From the NCBI GenBank assembly GCA_023228995.1, contig JALOAD010000110.1:1-5121 (forward strand): 5,121 bases of DNA, in the 5' to 3' direction. The DNA is from Candidatus Muiribacterium halophilum (lineage in GTDB: Bacteria; Muiribacteriota; Muiribacteriia; Muiribacteriales; Muiribacteriaceae). A program made the position numbers and the translations under genes. Positions 1 to 4,305 of the stretch are shown here, piece after piece. The notes beneath the pieces were generated by a model. The model saw only the letters and a list, made by a program, of their open reading frames with translations. It did no database searches and was not told the origin of the DNA. Position 1 is the first letter of the stretch. Every line of letters starts with the position of its first letter.

Positions 1-21
1 AAACTTAAAGTTTTCTAGTTA

Positions 22-27
22 TATAAT
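22..27 (+). promoter_or_regulatory. -10 box of the tRNA-Met promoter
   Basis: A perfect TATAAT lies 19 bp upstream of the first tRNA base, which would start transcription near position 34 and give a short leader of about 12 nt. The matching -35 hexamer at 17-bp spacing would fall across the left edge of the window, so only half the promoter can be judged. Confidence 0.45.
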
Positions 28-46
28 TCCGACCTACAAAACGGAT

Positions 47-123
47 GTCAAGGTAGCTCAGCTGGTTAGAGCGCTGGTCTCATAAGCCGGAGGTCGAGGG
101 TTCGAGTCCCTCTCTTGACACCA
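47..123 (+). tRNA. tRNA-Met (anticodon CAT), CCA encoded
   Basis: The full cloverleaf can be drawn. The acceptor stem 47-53 pairs with 113-119, with one G-T pair at the base. The D-stem GCTC/GAGC is at 56-59 and 69-72. The anticodon stem 74-78/86-90 encloses loop CTCATAA with anticodon CAT at 81-83. The T-stem GAGGG/CCCTC is at 96-100 and 108-112 around loop TTCGAGT, followed by discriminator A120 and genomic CCA at 121-123. The features fit elongator Met. A CAT anticodon can also belong to tRNA-Ile2, whose C34 is modified to lysidine, and that cannot be told from DNA. The gene is intact, and an integrase gene ends 31 bp downstream, so it is probably the insertion site of the element to its right. 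Confidence 0.95.
96..123. other. Presumed attachment site (attL) in the 3' end of tRNA-Met
   Basis: Tyrosine integrases commonly recombine within the T-arm to 3'-end segment of a tRNA gene and restore the tRNA with element-borne sequence. Here the integrase stop codon is only 31 bp beyond the CCA, the classic arrangement. The exact core cannot be fixed because the other end (attR) is not in the window; I found no second copy of this segment as far as 5121. The element is therefore inferred to extend beyond the right edge. Confidence 0.45.
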
Positions 124-153
124 TCCAAACCCCTAAAATACGAACTTTCTAAC

Positions 154-1359
154 TTAACTAAAATCTTTTTTTTTGGAAGTGTCACTCAAAGTGTCACTAA
201 AAAGATTAATTTTTCTATTCGCTCTCAGAGCTTTTTTTTCAATATATCTAGCATAGTGCTTGATCAACATCTGTAAGTCGCTATGCCCTAGAATATTGGC
301 GACCTCTTGCATAGTGAACTGTTTCGACTCTAATGCCAATACTGCGAAAGTGTGTCTACAGTTTTTCAAATCTCTAAACTCTATATCTATGTCAGTTAAA
401 AGTTTGTACCATTTTGTGATGTTTTTGATTTTTCTATCATTTTTTACGAGGCTTCTAGTGCCTCTTATGTCGATAATATCTACCAAATTAGATCCATTTT
501 CACGACTAAACAACCAAATCGAGCGTTTCTTTTTTGCAATTGTGATTAAATCCTCAAAATACGAAAATGAAGAATCAAACAAAGGTATAACCCTGTTTCT
601 AAATTCTGTTTTTGTCTCTTTAATTTTGCCTTTTGTTAAATTCCGTTTTATTGAAATTGTGCGATTTACGAGGTCTAAATCTCCTATCTGTAACCCTAAT
701 ATTTCGCTTGGCGACATTCCTTGATTGAAAGCAATGCCCAAATAATTATGCAATAAAACCCCATAAATGGGGTCTTTACTTGCTTCTAATAGCTCTATAA
801 CCTCGTGTTTTTCAAATGGCTTGATTGTGTCTAAGCTTCTTTTTTTACCATCAATTTTAATTTCAAAAGTGAAATTACGAACAATCTCATCATCAGCTGC
901 CACCTCAAAAACTCCGTGAAAAATTCTCAAATATTTCATTTTTGAATTTTTTGTAAGCTCTTCTCCTGTTTGGGAATTTTTCAAATTATTGAGCCATTGT
1001 TTGATGTCAAGCTTAGTGATTTTCTTAATGCTCACATTAGAAAAATCTCGCAAAATGCGATCTGTCCGATATTTGACATTTTGATAATCATGATTAACTT
1101 CATAATTCTTAAGAAAAATTGAACAGAAGTAGCCAAAATTTTGGCTTTTCATTACCCCTATTTTCAACTCTTCTTTTTTTCTCGAAACCCAAACTGGTAA
1201 ATAATGAAGCTCCATCCATTTTTTGGTTTTTTCAGTTTTTAAAATTTTAGAACTAATTTCTTGGATTTTTTCAGAATCATTTTCATAAAAAACTTGAAAT
1301 CTTATATACCAAAACTTCCTACCTAGCCTCGCAATTATTGAGGCTTTAACATCTTTCAT
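154..1359 (-). CDS. Tyrosine recombinase (site-specific integrase)
   Basis: This 401-residue protein has the usual length and order for a phage or island integrase. It has an N-terminal arm-binding region (roughly 1-70), a SAM-like core-binding domain (about 72-165, containing the stretch LDIKQWLNNL) and a C-terminal catalytic domain (about 180-375). Catalytic landmarks are a beta-hairpin Lys250 (KTEFRNRVIPL), Arg335-His336 in CRHTFAV, Gly358-His359 in ILGHSD, and the nucleophile Tyr369 in KHYARYI. Two positions deviate: the box I arginine of the usual GMR..E motif is Ser216 (GMSPSEILGL), and the His of HxxRH is Lys332. The ATG at 1359 follows an AAGGA ribosome binding site. The gene reads toward tRNA-Met, which is the likely target, and it is last in a leftward operon behind the excisionase. 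Nine consecutive A in the coding strand near the end could slip, but only the last few residues would change. Family assignment is certain; activity is open. Confidence 0.95.
   Translation of the reverse strand: MKDVKASIIARLGRKFWYIRFQVFYENDSEKIQEISSKILKTEKTKKWMELHYLPVWVSRKKEELKIGVMKSQNFGYFCSIFLKNYEVNHDYQNVKYRTDRILRDFSNVSIKKITKLDIKQWLNNLKNSQTGEELTKNSKMKYLRIFHGVFEVAADDEIVRNFTFEIKIDGKKRSLDTIKPFEKHEVIELLEASKDPIYGVLLHNYLGIAFNQGMSPSEILGLQIGDLDLVNRTISIKRNLTKGKIKETKTEFRNRVIPLFDSSFSYFEDLITIAKKKRSIWLFSRENGSNLVDIIDIRGTRSLVKNDRKIKNITKWYKLLTDIDIEFRDLKNCRHTFAVLALESKQFTMQEVANILGHSDLQMLIKHYARYIEKKALRANRKINLFSDTLSDTSKKKDFS
178..198. repeat. Direct repeat pair AGTGTCACT, possible integrase arm sites
   Basis: AGTGTCACT occurs at 178-186 and again at 190-198, 12 bp apart. 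Each copy is itself near-palindromic (AGTG-T-CACT). They lie in the last codons of the integrase gene, about 60 bp from the tRNA 3' end. Short direct repeats flanking a core site are what integrase arm-type or excisionase sites look like, but the repeat also encodes the repeated residues SDT-LSDT, so it may be only a coding repeat. Confidence 0.35.
221..239 (+). terminator. Weak candidate intrinsic terminator downstream of tRNA-Met
   Basis: On the plus strand GCTC (221-224) and GAGC (228-231) form a 4-bp stem with a 3-nt loop, followed directly by eight T (232-239). It would end tRNA readthrough antisense to the integrase. The stem is short and the sequence also codes for the integrase C-terminus (KKALRAN), so chance is a real possibility. 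Confidence 0.22.
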
Positions 1360-1365
1360 TTTTGT

Positions 1366-1383
1366 TCCTTTTTTTCAAAAGGA
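1366..1383 (-). promoter_or_regulatory. Integrase ribosome binding site inside a hairpin
   Basis: In the minus-strand transcript UCCUUUU (1383-1377) can pair with AAAAGGA (1372-1366) across a 4-nt loop. The AAGGA half is the integrase ribosome binding site, about 6 nt before the ATG. The 7-bp stem is mostly A-U, so it would hold weakly. It is a plausible device to keep integrase translation low after the excisionase gene is read. Confidence 0.4.
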
Positions 1384-1411
1384 GATTTGAAATTTACAAC
1401 TAACAACAAAA

Positions 1412-1639
1412 TTATACCCTACCCAATAGCTCTTCAAGCTCATCTGAAACCTGATTACCTGTTAACCAGTTCTCAACCGCTTCAATTTTCCAGAGTATGG
1501 CTTTTTTTGTTTTGCTCGTGGTGGGCGGCACAAAATAGTGAACGCCCTCGAAAAATTCCTTATTTTTTCGAGCAATAAAATAATCAGAACTTAGGTCGAA
1601 ATAATCTCTTAAATTTTTTTCTTGAAGATATTTTTTCAT
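1412..1639 (-). CDS. Excisionase / AlpA-like small DNA-binding protein
   Basis: This 75-residue protein resembles small winged-helix excisionases and AlpA-type regulators. The segment LRDYFDLSSDYFIARKNKEF (10-29) reads as a helix-turn-helix, followed by EGVHYFVPP, a wing-like basic stretch (TSKTKK) and the closing LWKIEAVENWL, whose W-K-x-x-A-V-x-x-W pattern is typical of this class. Its ATG overlaps the stop codon of the Rep-like gene by 4 bp (ATGA), and an AGAGG ribosome binding site precedes it, so translation is probably coupled. It sits directly ahead of the integrase, as recombination directionality factors often do. The likely role is to bend att DNA and drive excision, or to activate the integrase promoter. 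The family is inferred from pattern, not from a database match. Confidence 0.75.
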   Translation of the reverse strand: MKKYLQEKNLRDYFDLSSDYFIARKNKEFFEGVHYFVPPTTSKTKKAILWKIEAVENWLTGNQVSDELEELLGRV

Positions 1640-2469
1640 TTTCGACCTCTCGTTAGAAATTTTTGAGCAACAATTTCTAATTCAAAATCTCTTTGAAATT
1701 TTTCTAACTGTGCCTGTTGCTGGTAGCTTAACCCTAGACTCGCTTGCAAAAATGCAAAGTCGCTTCTTCCTGTTTTCCGATAAAAATCAATGAAAATTTG
1801 AGTAGGTTCTTTTGTTTTTTGTATTTGCAACGAATTAGGCTTTGTTAACAGTTGTGAAACTGTGTTGTAATCTTCTAAAAAAGGCGTGATTTTTTTAGCA
1901 AAATTGCCAAACTCGAGCTGATGATTTAAATAATCTATTTTTAACTTTTCTTTATTTTCGATTTTGTCGAAAAATTCTGAACCCTCTTTTGTTTTCGTAA
2001 TTTTCGCTTTAAAAGTAGCTGACTCTTTTAGCTCTTTAAGAAATTCTGAAAAAATAGGATTTTCTTTTTTGTTATTTTTTATATTATTACTTGTATTATT
2101 ATTACTTGTATTATTATCCTGCTCATTTTTGCTTATACCCCTATCATCATTTTTGCTTATACCCCTATCATCATTTTTGCGATTTTCTGAAATTCTGATA
2201 TTCCTTTTTTCCACTTCTCTACTCTCATTTTTGAAAATGAGAGTGATCTGGATAAATCCTGCTTTTTCAAGATTTGCGATACTTCTTGAAATTGTGCTTT
2301 TGCTTTTTGAAAACGCCTCAGCAAAGTAGTTGTTAGTAGCTGTACAAATACCGTTTTTATTAGTTAGGCAAGTGATGTCTGAAAAAAGTATCTTTTCGAA
2401 ATCTGATATTGATTTGGAATATCTAACAGAAGCCGTAAGAATTGAGTAGTAACTAGGTTGCTCTTTCAT
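1636..2469 (-). CDS. Winged-helix replication initiator-like protein
   Basis: Taken from the ATG at 2469 this is 277 residues. That start is preferred because GAGGTG precedes it by about 8 nt and because family members typically open with a short K-x-x-P-x-Y-Y-x-I-L-T-A stretch. An upstream in-frame ATG at 2496 would overlap the preceding gene and has no good site. Residues 1-95 form a winged helix-turn-helix (FEKILFSDITCL, then NNYFAEAFSKSKSTISRSIANLEKAGFI), the fold of phage and plasmid replication initiators and DnaD-like helicase loaders. Residues 98-135 are a low-complexity linker of tandem repeats. Residues 140-277 are charged, mostly helical and unrecognised. A role in starting replication of the excised element is inferred from the fold and from its position between the regulators and xis/int. 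A transcriptional regulator with the same fold is the main alternative. Confidence 0.68.
   Translation of the reverse strand: MKEQPSYYSILTASVRYSKSISDFEKILFSDITCLTNKNGICTATNNYFAEAFSKSKSTISRSIANLEKAGFIQITLIFKNESREVEKRNIRISENRKNDDRGISKNDDRGISKNEQDNNTSNNNTSNNIKNNKKENPIFSEFLKELKESATFKAKITKTKEGSEFFDKIENKEKLKIDYLNHQLEFGNFAKKITPFLEDYNTVSQLLTKPNSLQIQKTKEPTQIFIDFYRKTGRSDFAFLQASLGLSYQQQAQLEKFQRDFELEIVAQKFLTRGRK
2083..2117 (-). repeat. 15-bp tandem repeat in the Rep-like gene (two copies plus 5 bp)
   Basis: ATTATTACTTGTATT is repeated exactly at 2083-2097 and 2098-2112, with a further ATTAT. On the coding strand it gives NTSNN twice. The unit is a multiple of three, so copy-number change lengthens the linker without shifting frame. 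Confidence 0.9.
2124..2180 (-). repeat. 24-bp tandem repeat in the Rep-like gene (2.4 copies)
   Basis: A 24-bp unit at 2124-2147 is repeated exactly at 2148-2171, followed by 9 matching bases to 2180. It encodes KNDDRGIS repeats in the linker between the winged helix and the C-terminal domain. Exact identity suggests recent duplication. The unit keeps the frame. Confidence 0.92.
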
Positions 2470-2479
2470 TATCATCACC

Positions 2480-3112
2480 TCAAAACGCAAACGCAAACGC
2501 TAACTGATCATTACCGCTAGCACTCCTGCAAACCTCTATTTCAGGCATTTCAGAGGGGTTAAAACCCATTACTTTTTGAGGGTCGAGTTGATATTTTTTA
2601 CATAAATTCTCAAACTCAAAAGTGCCTAAAAATGGATAAATTTTTTTTAATCCCTCACTTAATTGAACAGGATTAAGCCTCTCCAAATCGCTCTCTATAT
2701 CCACTTGATGATAGTCGTTGTCAAAATCTGATATATAGTCTTCATATTCGATTACGCTCGAAATATAAGTATATTTTTTATAATTTTTATCTGTTGAAAA
2801 ATTACGCATATTAGACAAAATCCTGCGTGCCAAAAATTCCGCTGCTTTTGCGATGTTCCCGCAGTTGAAAATCTTAGTAAATGCTTTACTTCGCTTGTTC
2901 AAAGTTACCTTTATTTGTTTTTTCGACTCTTCAAAAAAATAATCGAAATCGGAAAAGACTACTTTCTTTTTTCGAGATAATAAAAAAACATCTTTTTTAA
3001 TCAACTCTAAAATTGAGTCGATTTTATTGAAAAAATCTTTAGTATCGTTAAATTTTATGTGATTATGTTTAATCAACTCTGATAGGGTCAACTCTTGGTT
3101 TGAAAATTGCAT
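2480..3112 (-). CDS. Unrecognised 210-residue protein of the element operon
   Basis: I do not recognise a family. The start at 3112 is well supported by AAGGA 8 nt upstream. Residues 1-45 are helical and hydrophilic. Residues 46-105 are strongly basic (SRKKKVVF, KKQIKVTLNKRSKAF, then AAEFLARRILSNMRN), suggesting nucleic acid binding. Residues 115-150 are acidic (EYEDYISDFDNDYHQVDIESD). Residues 150-180 are again helical (LSEGLKKIYPFLGTFEFENL). The alternation of a basic helical block with a C-terminal helical block faintly recalls sigma-like or replication-accessory proteins, but this is only an impression. The gene stops 10 bp before the preferred start of the Rep-like gene, and its stop codon overlaps that gene's ribosome binding site, so the two are probably co-translated and may act together. 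It ends in an alternating Ala-Phe tail encoded by a hexanucleotide repeat. Confidence 0.75.
   Translation of the reverse strand: MQFSNQELTLSELIKHNHIKFNDTKDFFNKIDSILELIKKDVFLLSRKKKVVFSDFDYFFEESKKQIKVTLNKRSKAFTKIFNCGNIAKAAEFLARRILSNMRNFSTDKNYKKYTYISSVIEYEDYISDFDNDYHQVDIESDLERLNPVQLSEGLKKIYPFLGTFEFENLCKKYQLDPQKVMGFNPSEMPEIEVCRSASGNDQLAFAFAF
2483..2500 (-). repeat. Hexanucleotide AAACGC repeated three times
   Basis: AAACGC occurs three times in tandem at the 3' end of the 210-residue gene and encodes the AFAFAF tail. A change in copy number would alter the tail length by two residues per unit and keep the stop codon. It is immediately upstream of the Rep-like gene's ribosome binding site. Confidence 0.85.
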
Positions 3113-3148
3113 TTTAAATTCCTTAAAAATTATGCACTTTTAAACAAA

Positions 3149-3225
3149 TATAGGCTACCATTTCGTGCCACTTTTCTTAAAAGTGTGTGTTATAAAAAAG
3201 CCTATTGGTTCTCAAGCTTTGGTAG
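3149..3225 (-). promoter_or_regulatory. Region of competing hairpins upstream of the 210-residue gene
   Basis: This is most of the 128-bp non-coding gap 3113-3240. A perfect 7-bp hairpin lies at 3169-3185 (CACTTTT, loop CTT, AAAAGTG). Around it ATAGGCT (3150-3156) pairs with AGCCTAT (3199-3205), and CTACCA (3155-3160) pairs with TGGTAG (3220-3225). The 3199-3205 arm is also part of the candidate terminator stem, and 3220-3225 is in that stem's loop, so the pairings exclude each other. This looks like a switchable leader, or a structured replication start site close to the Rep-like gene. Confidence 0.4.
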
Positions 3226-3242
3226 GGGAGAGAACTGAGGCT
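3194..3242 (-). terminator. Candidate intrinsic terminator/attenuator after the 73-residue gene
   Basis: Read on the minus strand, AGCCT (3242-3238, overlapping the stop codon) pairs with AGGCT (3203-3199), and GTTCTC (3235-3230) pairs with GAGAAC (3213-3208). The stem is interrupted and is followed by six T (3199-3194). It would end or attenuate transcription between the 73-residue and 210-residue genes. The 16-nt loop and internal mismatch make it weaker than a textbook terminator. Confidence 0.45.
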
Positions 3243-3462
3243 AAACCGCTTTTTTAACTACTTTACTTTGATTAGCAAAATCGATTAAATCTGAAACCTG
3301 ATAATAGATCCGTCCAAAAAGTTTGTAATAACTCAATTCTCGTTTAGTTCTTTTTTGAGCTTGAGTTTTTTCTGGAGTTGGAGGCAAAATCTCCACCCCA
3401 CCAACGATTAAGCCGTTCTCTTCTAATTCTTTGTTTGATATTTTTCTATCTTCTAATTTCAT
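3241..3462 (-). CDS. Small AlpA/excisionase-like DNA-binding protein, first operon gene
   Basis: This 73-residue protein starts at an ATG with AAGGAG 6 nt upstream, the strongest site in the operon. The first half is charged and flexible (SNKELEENGLIVGGVEILPPTPEK) and is followed by a basic stretch (QAQKRTKREL). The end, YYKLFGRIYYQVSDLIDFANQ (45-65), matches the pattern of short excisionase/AlpA-type proteins, where an aromatic-Gly-Arg-x-Tyr-Tyr turn precedes a D-L-x-x-F helix. It is divergent from the 221-residue gene across an operator-rich region. It is therefore the likely Cro- or AlpA-like early regulator of the leftward operon. It could instead be the true recombination directionality factor, with the 75-residue protein a regulator; the sequence does not decide. 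Confidence 0.65.
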   Translation of the reverse strand: MKLEDRKISNKELEENGLIVGGVEILPPTPEKTQAQKRTKRELSYYKLFGRIYYQVSDLIDFANQSKVVKKAV

Positions 3463-3476
3463 CTTTTACTCCTTTT

Positions 3477-3495
3477 TAGTTAATCTATTTAACTA
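3477..3495. promoter_or_regulatory. Operator candidate O1 (TAGTTAA-N5-TTAACTA)
   Basis: This is a perfect inverted repeat with 7-bp arms and a 5-bp spacer. It lies immediately upstream of the ribosome binding site of the 73-residue gene, where its transcript should start. A bound protein here would block the leftward operon. The TTAACT half-site also occurs in O2 and O3. Confidence 0.55.
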
Positions 3496-3534
3496 TATAA
3501 TCTTTTATAAACATTATTGTATATCTATTTAACT
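3483..3534. repeat. 12-bp direct repeat ATCTATTTAACT, copies 40 bp apart
   Basis: Exact copies lie at 3483-3494 (inside O1) and 3523-3534 (entering O2). The 40-bp period is close to four helical turns, so proteins bound at both would face the same side and could contact each other. This supports the reading of the region as a cooperative regulatory switch. Confidence 0.6.
3504..3533 (-). promoter_or_regulatory. Candidate leftward promoter of the element operon
   Basis: On the minus strand TATAAA (3509-3504) lies about 10 bp upstream of O1 and would start transcription within or just before it. The -35 region (around 3533-3527, GTTAAAT) is a poor match but AT-rich. TATATA (3499-3494) is an alternative -10. 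Expected to drive the 73-residue, 210-residue, Rep-like, excisionase-like and integrase genes. Confidence 0.4.
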
Positions 3535-3555
3535 TATTTAATACTTAAATTAGTT
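3531..3555. promoter_or_regulatory. Operator candidate O2 (imperfect palindrome)
   Basis: AACTTATTTAA (3531-3541) and TTAAATTAGTT (3545-3555) form an inverted repeat matching at 10 of 11 positions around a 3-bp centre. It overlaps the upstream end of the rightward -35 box and the weak leftward -35 region, so binding could affect both promoters. Confidence 0.5.
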
Positions 3556-3582
3556 GTATTGTTTTATTAAATTTGATATAAT
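3554..3582 (+). promoter_or_regulatory. Sigma-70 promoter of the 221-residue gene
   Basis: TTGTAT (3554-3559) and a perfect TATAAT (3577-3582) are 17 bp apart, with transcription expected near 3589. That start falls inside palindrome O3, which argues for repression, probably autoregulation, by a protein binding O3. Confidence 0.75.
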
Positions 3583-3585
3583 ATG

Positions 3586-3609
3586 AAGTAAAGTTAATTA
3601 ACTTTACTT
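3586..3609. promoter_or_regulatory. Operator candidate O3, perfect 24-bp palindrome
   Basis: Bases 3586-3609 are perfectly self-complementary about the centre GTTAA|TTAAC. It contains the AGTTAA/TTAACT half-sites of O1 with no spacer. It covers the predicted transcription start of the 221-residue gene and ends a few bases before that gene's AAGGA (3614-3618). A 24-bp perfect palindrome here is very unlikely by chance, even in AT-rich DNA. Confidence 0.75.
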
Positions 3610-3623
3610 ACTAAAGGATTTTT

Positions 3624-4289
3624 ATGGATTTTAAAACTTTAATGACTGAGCTTTTTGGCTTTTCTGCTCCAACATTTTATAATTGGAAAAAAGAGAACCG
3701 CCCTATAATTAGTCTAGTCAATAAATATTTCAATGAAGAAAATATTGAGGAGTTTTTAGAAACTGGAAAAATTGCAAAATATGAAAATATGGATATGCTT
3801 AATAGATTGTTTTCTAGCTATAGAGATTCATATTTTCAATTTATTAATAATTATTTTACAAACATAAATAATTTAAATGACTATTTACTTGTATATTATT
3901 TTAAATATCTTTTTTTTATTAAAAATAATTTTAGAAGATTTGAAAAAATTAAAACTCCTTTTTATGCAGCTGCTATTTCATTTGGATTGGAGCAAAAAGA
4001 AAAATATACTGATTATGAAAAAATTGCTTTTGATAAACTTTTTTTATTATTTGATTTTTTAGATACAGATAGAGGTATGTGGCAATTTTTTGTTTTTGCT
4101 TTAGAAAATAATCTTGAATATTTTATAGAAAACATCAATATAAATAAATATCTTGAAAATGGTAAAATAGAAAATAATAAAGCTTTTGGTGATGGTTCTC
4201 CTTTAACTACTCAAAGGCTTGATCATTATTACTTTTTTCATTGTGTCAATAATATTCATCCTTACTGTGCTAAAGAAATATTCCCCTAA
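3624..4289 (+). CDS. Helix-turn-helix-like protein, candidate element repressor
   Basis: This 221-residue protein starts at an ATG 5 nt after AAGGA. Residues 4-37 (LMTELFGFSAPTFYNWKKEN, then RPIISLVNKYF) read as a helix-turn-helix with the common x-T-x-x-N-W-K-K recognition pattern. A short acidic helix follows (EENIEEFLETGKI). Residues 55-180 are helical and rich in Phe, Tyr and Leu, with no signal peptide and no clean membrane span. The last 25 residues hold a His/Cys group (His201, His206, Cys207, His212, Cys215). I recall similar W-K-K-E-x-R-P-I-I openings in Campylobacterota proteins but know of no assigned function. The divergent position, the operators around its promoter and the DNA-binding opening make it the best candidate for the lysogeny-type repressor. 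An effector with a DNA-binding head is the alternative. It is much more AT-rich than the integrase. Confidence 0.7.
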   Translation: MDFKTLMTELFGFSAPTFYNWKKENRPIISLVNKYFNEENIEEFLETGKIAKYENMDMLNRLFSSYRDSYFQFINNYFTNINNLNDYLLVYYFKYLFFIKNNFRRFEKIKTPFYAAAISFGLEQKEKYTDYEKIAFDKLFLLFDFLDTDRGMWQFFVFALENNLEYFIENININKYLENGKIENNKAFGDGSPLTTQRLDHYYFFHCVNNIHPYCAKEIFP

Positions 4290-4305
4290 TTCTAAAATTA
4301 AGCAT

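Noticed and set aside
260-724. Rightward 154-residue open frame
   Set aside because: It lies wholly opposite the integrase catalytic domain, is hydrophobic low-quality coding and has no convincing ribosome binding site; it is a shadow of the integrase.
1387-1578. Rightward 63-residue open frame starting at TTG just after AAAAGGAG
   Set aside because: The site is only 2 nt from the TTG, the frame is antisense to the excisionase-like gene, and the protein has no recognisable features.
2083-2180. CRISPR-like repeat cluster
   Set aside because: The units are contiguous tandem repeats without spacers, inside a coding frame.
1964-2329. Rightward 121-residue open frame with Leu/Ser-rich repeats
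   Set aside because: It is antisense to the Rep-like gene and its apparent membrane segments are the reverse reading of the tandem repeats.
3877-4062. Rightward 61-residue open frame
   Set aside because: It overlaps the 221-residue gene in another frame and has no ribosome binding site.
4290-4305. Shared bidirectional terminator between the convergent genes
   Set aside because: The 16-bp gap and its flanks show only weak A-T pairing and no stem followed by a T run on either strand.
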